NCBI GenBank assembly: GCA_021827255.1 | Contig: JAKAWO010000056.1 | Coordinates: forward strand, 1 to 12,202 | Reading direction: 5' to 3' | DNA: 12,202 nucleotides | Source: Acidobacteriota bacterium | GTDB taxonomy: Bacteria; Acidobacteriota; Terriglobia; UBA7540 | Part shown: positions 6,702-12,202 of the stretch, piece after piece | How positions within the stretch are numbered: position 1 is the stretch's first letter | How the letters are laid out: the number at the start of each line of letters is the position of its first letter | Translations under genes and position numbers: made by a program | Notes under the pieces: generated by a model | What the model was told of the DNA's origin: nothing | The model's input: the letters and a program-made list of their open reading frames with translations, nothing else | The model's database searches: none

Positions 6702-7280
6702 TCAAACGCTGATCGGCTGCAGCGTCAGGAAATTACGAAGAAGCTGCTTGCCGGCGCCCGTCAGGATGGATTCGGGATGGAACTGAACGCCCTCAACGAG
6801 CAATTCCGTATGGCGCAGGCCCATGATCAGGCCGTCCGGCGAGGTCGCGGAGATGGCGAGGGAGGCGGGCAGGCTCTCTCGCTCGACGATCAGCGAATGA
6901 TAACGGGTGGCCGGAAAGGGATTGGGCAATTCGGAGAAAATCGTCTTGCCGTCGTGCGAAATCAAGCTGGTCTTGCCGTGCATGATCTTCGGCGCGCGGA
7001 TGACGCGCCCGCCAAACGCTTGGCCAATCGCCTGATGGCCCAGGCACACGCCCAAAATCGGAACTTTCCCGGCGAATTCTTTAATCAGGTCCAAGCAGAT
7101 GCCCGCCTCGTTCGGCGTCTTCGGGCCGGGGGAGATCACAATACGCTCCGGGCATAGGCGCTCGATCTCCTGAAGCGTGATCTGATCGTTGCGGCGTACT
7201 TCGACGCGGGCGCCGAGTTCTCCGAGGTATTGAACCAAGTTGTAAGTAAACGAGTCGTAGTTATCAATGACAAGGACCAT
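6702..7280 (-). CDS. trpG: Anthranilate synthase component II (glutamine amidotransferase)
   Basis: 192 residues, standard for a stand-alone class I glutamine amidotransferase subunit. It hydrolyses glutamine and channels ammonia to TrpE. Motifs: MVLVIDNYDSFTYNL start; ISPGPKTPNEAG (49-60), which contributes to the oxyanion region; GVCLGHQAIG with nucleophile Cys79; and GVQFHPESI with His168 and Glu170, completing the triad. MHGKTSLI and RYHSL are also typical of TrpG/PabA. The frame stays open for 93 codons upstream, but the family start and an AAGG 9 nt before it fix ATG 7278-7280. As in many bacteria it could also serve p-aminobenzoate synthase; no pabB is seen here. Unusually it is 1.9 kb away from trpE, separated by an opposite-strand esterase, so it probably has its own promoter in 7281-7460. 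Confidence 0.95.
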   Translation of the reverse strand: MVLVIDNYDSFTYNLVQYLGELGARVEVRRNDQITLQEIERLCPERIVISPGPKTPNEAGICLDLIKEFAGKVPILGVCLGHQAIGQAFGGRVIRAPKIMHGKTSLISHDGKTIFSELPNPFPATRYHSLIVERESLPASLAISATSPDGLIMGLRHTELLVEGVQFHPESILTGAGKQLLRNFLTLQPISV

Positions 7281-7460
7281 AGCGCAACCTTGTCCTATGA
7301 TACACCGCGCTCCGGCAGAAAACGACATTCCGGCGAACGGTGGTGTGGAGCGCAGAATTGCGATCTCGAATGACACGGTACGGTATATACTGCTGTGACT
7401 CAAGACGCCAAAATGGAAACCTCTGCCGGACCGCAGCCGCGCCGAAAGAAGGATAGGAAG
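7281..7460. promoter_or_regulatory. Divergent intergenic region between trpG (-) and the esterase gene (+)
   Basis: 180 bp that must hold the trpG start signals and probably those of the esterase. On the plus strand TATACT (7386-7391) is a good -10 but has no clear -35 at 16-18 bp. On the minus strand TATCAT close to the trpG start is a weak -10. TCCGGC occurs twice as a direct repeat (7311-7316 and 7329-7334, 18-bp spacing), and ACACC/GGTGT arms flank the area. No trp leader peptide is evident. Confidence 0.3.
7449..7453 (+). promoter_or_regulatory. Shine-Dalgarno AAGGA that decides a TTG start
   Basis: AAGGA lies 7 nt before TTG 7461-7463. It is the only good ribosome binding site near the esterase 5' end: neither GTG 7395 nor ATG 7413 has one. 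Starting at the TTG also gives a normal signal peptide, so sequence and protein logic agree. Confidence 0.6.
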
Positions 7461-9041
7461 TTGAACGAATCTAATGCGCGCAGACTTAAGGCGCAGCTCG
7501 GCGCGAGCCTGCTGGCCTTTTTCTTCTGCTTTCCGGCGTTGGAGATGGCGCAAAGCCATCCAGTGCGCACCGCAAGCGGTTTTGTCTCAGGGGTGATGCT
7601 AAGCCACGGAATCGAGGTGTTTAAGGGCATTCCATTTGCCGCGCCGCCCATCGGCAAACTGCGCTGGCGGCCGCCGCAGCCCCCCGCGACCTGGCAGGGC
7701 GTGCGCAAAGCCAATAAATTCGGGCCTCCCTGCATGCAACCGGTATCGCTGCGACGCTTTGGACCCTGGACGCGGGTATTCAACTCCGAACTCCAGCCGA
7801 GCGAAAACTGCCTGTACGTCAACCTCTGGACCACGGCGAAGCTGCCCTCAACCCCGCGCCCAGTGATGGTGTGGATTTATGGCGGAGGATTTACCAGTGG
7901 AGCAGGCAGCGTGGCCATCTACGACGGCGCCGCGCTGGCCCGCAAAGGCGTGGTGGTGGTGAACTTCAACTATCGCGTTGGACCCTTCGGTTTTCTAGCC
8001 TACCCGGGGTTGACCGACGAATCGCCGCACCATTCCTCCGGCAATTACGCCTTGCTCGATCAGATAGCTGCGCTACGCTGGGTGCGCAAGAACATCGCGG
8101 CATTCGGCGGTGACCCTCGTCAGGTCACCATCTTTGGCCAGTCCGCCGGGGCGTCTAGCGTATGGCTGCTGATGCAATCGCCGCTAGCCCGCGGCCTGTT
8201 TGAGAGAGCCATCATGATGAGCGGTCCGGCCGTGATTCCCTTTCCGGGCATCACGGCACAAGGTTCGCTTACCGCTGCCGAAAAAGAGGGAGAGATGTTC
8301 GCTGCCAAGCTGGACGCCCATTCGCTTGAGCAATTGCGCGCCCTCGCGGCAGAGAAAATCATGCGGAACTCGGAAGGGATGACATGGGCGCCCATCCAGG
8401 ACGGCTGGGTGCTCCGACCCGGCTGGCATCCGCAACGCGAAGCCACCGTTATCAACGGCATGGTCGCGGATGACATCGGAATCGGCTACTACGGCAACGG
8501 CCCCGCCCCGCCTGTCACCCTCGCCGTTTATCACAAGCGACTTCAGACGCTCTGCGGGGACAAACTGGCCGCCTGCATCAAGCTTTATCCCGCCAAGAAT
8601 AATCAGCAGGCCGCAGTGGCCTTGCGCAGCGGGCTCGAGGATCGCGCCCGTGTATCACTCTACCAATGGGGCGAGCGACAGACCCAGGCGAGCCCGCAGG
8701 TTTACACCTACTACTTCGATCGGAAGATTCCCTGGCCTCAGCACCCGGAATACGGCGTGTTCCATTCTTCCGAGTTACCTTATGTCTTCGACAATCTGCG
8801 GCTTATGAACCGTCCGTGGCAACCGGTGGACTGGCGCGTGGCGCGCGAGATGTCGTCTTACTGGACGAACTTCGCCAAGACCGGAAGTCCCAACGCCCGC
8901 GGCTTGCCGGTTTGGCCCGCCTTCCGTGCCGGGCATTTAGCCATCATGCAGCTCGGCGCCCGCATGGGGCCGATACCGCTAGCCTCTCCCGCCGGCCGGC
9001 AATTCTGGATGGAAAATCTGACAAAGCCTCTGGGCTTTTAG
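7461..9041 (+). CDS. Secreted type-B carboxylesterase (alpha/beta hydrolase)
   Basis: From TTG 7461 the protein has 526 residues, normal for carboxylesterase/lipase type B. I prefer this start because of the AAGGA 7 nt upstream and because MNESNARRLKAQ plus a hydrophobic LGASLLAFFFCFPAL makes a clean signal peptide; the frame is open back to GTG 7395. Numbered from the TTG: FKGIPFA (54-60); SENCLYVNLW (114-123), the second family signature; YGGGF oxyanion loop (140-144); FGQSAGAS with nucleophile Ser228; and FHSSELPYVF with His435. The acid position, normally Glu in G-x-x-x-D-E-G, reads GMVADDIG, so Asp338 probably replaces Glu, a variant known in some esterases. Function: hydrolysis of carboxylic esters outside the cytoplasm; substrate unknown. 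It sits between trpG and trpE on the opposite strand, with no functional link to them apparent. Confidence 0.92.
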   Translation: MNESNARRLKAQLGASLLAFFFCFPALEMAQSHPVRTASGFVSGVMLSHGIEVFKGIPFAAPPIGKLRWRPPQPPATWQGVRKANKFGPPCMQPVSLRRFGPWTRVFNSELQPSENCLYVNLWTTAKLPSTPRPVMVWIYGGGFTSGAGSVAIYDGAALARKGVVVVNFNYRVGPFGFLAYPGLTDESPHHSSGNYALLDQIAALRWVRKNIAAFGGDPRQVTIFGQSAGASSVWLLMQSPLARGLFERAIMMSGPAVIPFPGITAQGSLTAAEKEGEMFAAKLDAHSLEQLRALAAEKIMRNSEGMTWAPIQDGWVLRPGWHPQREATVINGMVADDIGIGYYGNGPAPPVTLAVYHKRLQTLCGDKLAACIKLYPAKNNQQAAVALRSGLEDRARVSLYQWGERQTQASPQVYTYYFDRKIPWPQHPEYGVFHSSELPYVFDNLRLMNRPWQPVDWRVAREMSSYWTNFAKTGSPNARGLPVWPAFRAGHLAIMQLGARMGPIPLASPAGRQFWMENLTKPLGF

Positions 9042-9174
9042 CGGCGCGAGCAGGCCGTTGTGAGCGGGGCGCGCGCCTGCGGATGATCGAGCGCTGCCTG
9101 GGTACAATCCATCGCGGAATCTTTGGCCTCACAAATGTTTCGGCACCATCGAGGACCCTCGCGCCTTTATTGAA

Positions 9175-10701
9175 TTACAACCCTTTTTCGGCCATGGCAA
9201 AGGCTTTCAGCAGGGCTTTGGCCTTATTCATGGATTCTTCGTATTCTTGGGCAGGGATGGAATCGGCGACGATGCCGGCGCCGGCCTGAAGATAGGCTAG
9301 GTTGTTCTTGATGAGGACGGTGCGGATGACGATGCAGGAATTCAAGTTGCCGGAAAAGTCTGCGTAGAGGACTGAGCCGCCGTAGAGGCCGCGGCGCGTG
9401 GGTTCGAGCTCATCAATGATTTCCATGGCCCGGACTTTGGGCGCGCCGGTGAGCGTTCCGGCGGGAAAACAGGCGGCGAGCGCGGCATAACTGTCGGCGT
9501 CCGGGCGCAGGCGGCCGCGAAGGAGCGAGACCAGGTGCATGACGTGCGAATACCGCTCGACAAACATCACGCGCTCCGGCACGACGCTCGAGAACTCGCA
9601 GACGCGGCCAAGGTCGTTGCGGCCAAGGTCCACAAGCATGATGTGCTCGGCGCGCTCCTTTTCGTCGGAGAGCAATTCCGCTTCAAGGTTCTTGTCTTCT
9701 TCAACTGTCTGCCCGCGCGGCCGCGTGCCGGCGATCGGCCGGTACTCGACGTCGCGTCCGCTGACCTTGACCAGCATCTCCGGCGAGGAGCCCAGCACCG
9801 TGGCGTCGCCGAGGTTGAGGAAATACATGTAGGGCGACGGATTGACCACGCGCAGGGCGCGATAGACCTCGAAGGGCGGGACGCGCACCGGGACGGCGAG
9901 GCGCTGCGAAAGAACAACCTGGAAAACATCTCCGGCGCGGATATATTCCTTGCCGCGCTCGACCAGGACCTCATAATCCCCGGGCTTCATGTTAGCCTGG
10001 ACCCGCAGCGGGCCGCGCGGGAGCGGGAAACGCCCCCCGCGCAGCGGCCCCGCAAGGCGCCGCTCAAGACGCGCGAGTTCCTCAACAGCACGGTCGTACT
10101 TCGCGCGCAGGCTCCCTGGACCTTCGCCGGTGAGAACGTTGACGATGAGAAACAACTGGCGCTGAACGTGGTCGAAGGCGATGATATTCAAAAAATACAT
10201 GAAGACGGCGTCGGGAATTTCAACGTCGGGATTAACTCGCGGCGGCAGGTTTTCAAGCTGGCGGACGCCTTCATAGGCGACGTAGCCTACCGCTCCAGCC
10301 GTGAAGGGCGGCAGCCCCGGCACGGCCACCGAATGGTAGGGGTCGCTGGCCTGGCGAAGGAACTCGAAGATGTTTCCCGAATGCTCCTCGCGCCGGCCGC
10401 CGCGCTCGCGGAGGATTGAGCGGCCGCGACAGGAAACCACTTGGAACGGATCTACGCCGAAAAAAGTGTAACGCCCAACCCGCTCGCCCCCTTCAACACT
10501 TTCCAGCAGAAAACTATAACGGCGAACTGGCGGACGGCGCCCCCCTCCGGCGGACTTTGCGGCAGCCGCCGGCGGAGTCAGCTTCAGAAACGCTGACACG
10601 GGGCTCAGGAGGTCGGCGATGACGGCACGATAGACAGGGACCACCGTTCCCTGTCCCGCCAGGCGGCGGAATTCGGCGAAGCTAGGCCTGATTTCCGTCA
10701 T
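9175..10701 (-). CDS. trpE: Anthranilate synthase component I
   Basis: 508 residues; with TrpG it converts chorismate and glutamine to anthranilate, pyruvate and glutamate. The N-terminal regulatory lobe has SFLLESVEGGE, with LLES at 65-68, and NPSPYMYF (287-294), both parts of the tryptophan feedback site, so allosteric inhibition by Trp is expected. The chorismate-binding domain shows KPGDYEVLVERGKEYIRAGD (239-258), PIAGTRPRG (322-330), VDLGRNDLGRV (357-367), His389 in SHVMHLVS, FPAGTLTGAPKVRAMEIIDE (412-431) and the C-terminal QAGAGIVADS (472-481). The LLES and NPSPYMYF pattern favours TrpE over PabB. An Ala/Gly/Pro-rich insert (about 43-59) precedes LLES. GGAG lies 5 nt before the ATG. 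It follows aroDE on the same strand after 121 bp and converges on the esterase across 133 bp that show no clear terminator. Confidence 0.96.
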   Translation of the reverse strand: MTEIRPSFAEFRRLAGQGTVVPVYRAVIADLLSPVSAFLKLTPPAAAAKSAGGGRRPPVRRYSFLLESVEGGERVGRYTFFGVDPFQVVSCRGRSILRERGGRREEHSGNIFEFLRQASDPYHSVAVPGLPPFTAGAVGYVAYEGVRQLENLPPRVNPDVEIPDAVFMYFLNIIAFDHVQRQLFLIVNVLTGEGPGSLRAKYDRAVEELARLERRLAGPLRGGRFPLPRGPLRVQANMKPGDYEVLVERGKEYIRAGDVFQVVLSQRLAVPVRVPPFEVYRALRVVNPSPYMYFLNLGDATVLGSSPEMLVKVSGRDVEYRPIAGTRPRGQTVEEDKNLEAELLSDEKERAEHIMLVDLGRNDLGRVCEFSSVVPERVMFVERYSHVMHLVSLLRGRLRPDADSYAALAACFPAGTLTGAPKVRAMEIIDELEPTRRGLYGGSVLYADFSGNLNSCIVIRTVLIKNNLAYLQAGAGIVADSIPAQEYEESMNKAKALLKAFAMAEKGL

Positions 10702-10822
10702 GCGGTCTCCGGTGGCTTATGAAGATAGCACTCCTGTCCGCTGACATTCCATTCGTTAGGACGGCGCCGGCTCAGGAAGAGCGAAGATGCAATCGAAATC
10801 TAGAACAAAACGGCGGCGCGCT

Positions 10823-12202
10823 CTATATCTGGGGCAGCGCGTTGGTCAGCGTCTGCCGAACCGCCTGCTCCATGAGGGCACGGGGAGCCGACTCGCCCGT
10901 CCAGATCTCGAACTGACGCGCCCCTTGGGCGACCAGCATTTCCACACCGGAAATGGTGATGAGTCCTCGGCCTCGGGCTTCAGAAATGAGTCGGGTTTCC
11001 ATGGGGTAATAAACCATGTCAAAGACCACCCGCACTCGAAGCCGGGCGAGGTCAATCGGGATGTAATCGGTTTGAGGGGCCATGCCAACGGGGGTTGCGT
11101 TGATCACGGCGTCCACTTCCAGAGTGTCCGCGTGGTCCCAGGGGATGGCCTCAGCGGAGATGCGGCGGGCGAGGCGCCGCGCCGTGGATTCGCGCCGCGC
11201 CGCAATGAAGACGTGGGCCCCTTCGGTGCCGAGGGCACAGGCTGCCGCTCGGGCCGCTCCGCCGGCTCCTAGGATGAGGATTTGGCTGCCAGGAAGACGT
11301 AACCGTTTGGTGAGCACTTCGATCACCGCCGCGGCGTCCGTGTTCCATCCCATCCATTGGCCGCGTCGCACGGCGACCGTGTTGCAAGCGCCGATATGGG
11401 CCGCCAACGGGTCCACCCAGTCGAGTTCGCGCAGCACGGCCTGTTTGAAGGGCATCGTGACGCTAAAGCCTATGAATCCGAGCGCGCGCGCCAACCCAAG
11501 AAAATCCGCCAGCCGAGCGGTCTCACACGGCAGGTAAATCGCGTTGCAGTGCTTGGCCTGGAAGGCGATGTTTTGCATGGCGGGGGAAAGCGACATCGAG
11601 GCGTGGGTTCCCACTACACCGTAAATTTGCGTCCGCTGGTTCACCTGCTCGATGCGATAAACCGAGCGCAAGACGTCCAAAGAAAGCTGACCGGCGGCCA
11701 CCGCCTTCTGGTGCGGCAAGGAAGCATAAGTGAATGGACTCCGCCAGCGCAGCGCCAGAAGGCGAGAACTTATTCCCGAGGGTCCTTGCGCAAGCGCCAC
11801 CAGCCGCGGGCGCCGACGGCTATGGGTCTTCAACAGCTTTTCAATCTTTAGATTGTCCTGCAGACTTCTGGCGTAGCTTACGATCTTTATCGCCGCGGCG
11901 GGAAGGCGCGCCAGGCGGCGATAGATAGGGATTAAAGGTGGTGTCCGGCGATAGTGATGATAAGACACGATGACTTTGGCGGGATGAAGCTGACGGAGGC
12001 GCGTGGGCCCGGCGCGCCCCACCGATTCTATTTCGAGATCCACCCAGGTGCATCCGGCCCGGACAGCGGAACCGAGCAAGGCCATCTGCTCCTCAATGCT
12101 TCCCTGGAACTGTCCGCCGGCGGCCGCGCGCCGACAAGTGGCAATCACGGCAGGAAAGCGCCAACGCCCAAGGAACTCGCGCAATCGGGATTCCAGGTCA
12201 TT
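10823..12202 (-). CDS. aroDE: Bifunctional type I 3-dehydroquinate dehydratase / shikimate dehydrogenase, 5' end outside the window
   Basis: The frame is open at the right edge (NDLESRL precedes the first candidate TTG at 12184), so the N-terminus is missing. Numbered from that TTG, residues 1-180 are class I dehydroquinase: VIATCRR (13-19), GGQFQG (23-28), VDLEIES, SYHHYRRTP with catalytic His76 (the usual SxHD has His after it here), IKIV with Schiff-base Lys100, and AVAAGQLS. Residues ~186-453 are AroE: SMSLSPAMQN (196-205), SVTMPFK with catalytic Lys247, GACNTV, GWNTD with catalytic Asp283, dinucleotide loop ILGAGGAARAA (304-314), INATPVGM and GVEMLVAQGA. It makes dehydroshikimate from dehydroquinate, then reduces it to shikimate with NADPH. 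Such fusions occur in plants, chlamydiae and acidobacteria. The NTDG motif reads NTDAAA and the dehydroquinase AMG reads LAQG, mild deviations. Upstream of trpE by 121 bp, so chorismate supply may be co-transcribed with its use. Confidence 0.94.
   Translation of the reverse strand, partial: NDLESRLREFLGRWRFPAVIATCRRAAAGGQFQGSIEEQMALLGSAVRAGCTWVDLEIESVGRAGPTRLRQLHPAKVIVSYHHYRRTPPLIPIYRRLARLPAAAIKIVSYARSLQDNLKIEKLLKTHSRRRPRLVALAQGPSGISSRLLALRWRSPFTYASLPHQKAVAAGQLSLDVLRSVYRIEQVNQRTQIYGVVGTHASMSLSPAMQNIAFQAKHCNAIYLPCETARLADFLGLARALGFIGFSVTMPFKQAVLRELDWVDPLAAHIGACNTVAVRRGQWMGWNTDAAAVIEVLTKRLRLPGSQILILGAGGAARAAACALGTEGAHVFIAARRESTARRLARRISAEAIPWDHADTLEVDAVINATPVGMAPQTDYIPIDLARLRVRVVFDMVYYPMETRLISEARGRGLITISGVEMLVAQGARQFEIWTGESAPRALMEQAVRQTLTNALPQI

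Noticed and set aside
6603..7157. Plus-strand frame overlapping the end of the GH18-like gene and trpG
   Set aside because: Overlaps two well-supported genes and has no domain character.
7281..7559. 93-codon upstream extension of trpG
   Set aside because: The extension crosses the divergent promoter region and the esterase start; TrpG proteins begin at MVLVIDNYDSF.
9042..9174. Possible terminator between the convergent esterase and trpE genes
   Set aside because: Only a 5-bp GCAGG/CCTGC pairing with a long loop and no T-run; not enough to call.
9535..10419. Plus-strand reading frame (294 codons) opposite trpE
   Set aside because: Antisense to a certain gene, with no motif and no ribosome binding site; a shadow of trpE codon use.
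10702..10822. trp attenuator or T-box before trpE
   Set aside because: No leader peptide with tandem Trp codons, no T-box-like sequence and no terminator hairpin with a T-run on the minus strand.

Overview
The window is a GC-rich, gene-dense bacterial chromosome segment with nine protein genes (two cut by the window edges) and no RNA gene, transposase, CRISPR array or prophage. Gene content suggests Acidobacteriota or a similar soil lineage: a fused type I dehydroquinase/shikimate dehydrogenase, a sucC-sucD-ndk operon, separate trpE/trpG/trpD, and short 'GGCGG…CCGCC' and 'GTCAGT' intergenic repeats. This assignment is inference from gene order and style; no marker gene proves it.

Layout. Positions 1-873 (+) hold the C-terminal part of a TIM-barrel glycoside-hydrolase-like protein, of a family often mislabelled 'abortive infection protein', with an in-frame TAG at 43-45 inside a conserved stretch. 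Positions 911-3494 (-) are a central-metabolism operon transcribed sucC, sucD, ndk: succinyl-CoA synthetase makes a nucleoside triphosphate and Ndk exchanges its phosphate among the nucleotide pools. A 191-bp divergent region (3495-3685) carries a quasi-palindrome and a tandem heptamer. It precedes trpD (+), followed 14 bp later by a secreted two-domain protein (+): an N-terminal carbohydrate-binding-like beta-sandwich and a GH18-like barrel.

The right half is aromatic amino acid biosynthesis on the minus strand, in the order aroDE, trpE, trpG. A secreted type-B carboxylesterase on the plus strand separates trpE from trpG. AroDE makes shikimate, TrpE/TrpG convert chorismate to anthranilate and TrpD adds the phosphoribosyl group, so the window covers the dehydroquinate-to-shikimate steps and the first two tryptophan-specific reactions. 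trpC, trpF, trpB, trpA and the other aro genes are not here.

No convincing novel defence, mobile or RNA-based system was found. The most unusual items are the GH18-like secreted protein with palindrome-derived coding segments, the repeats bordering the suc-ndk operon, the interrupted TIM-barrel gene, and the splitting of the anthranilate synthase genes by a secreted hydrolase.
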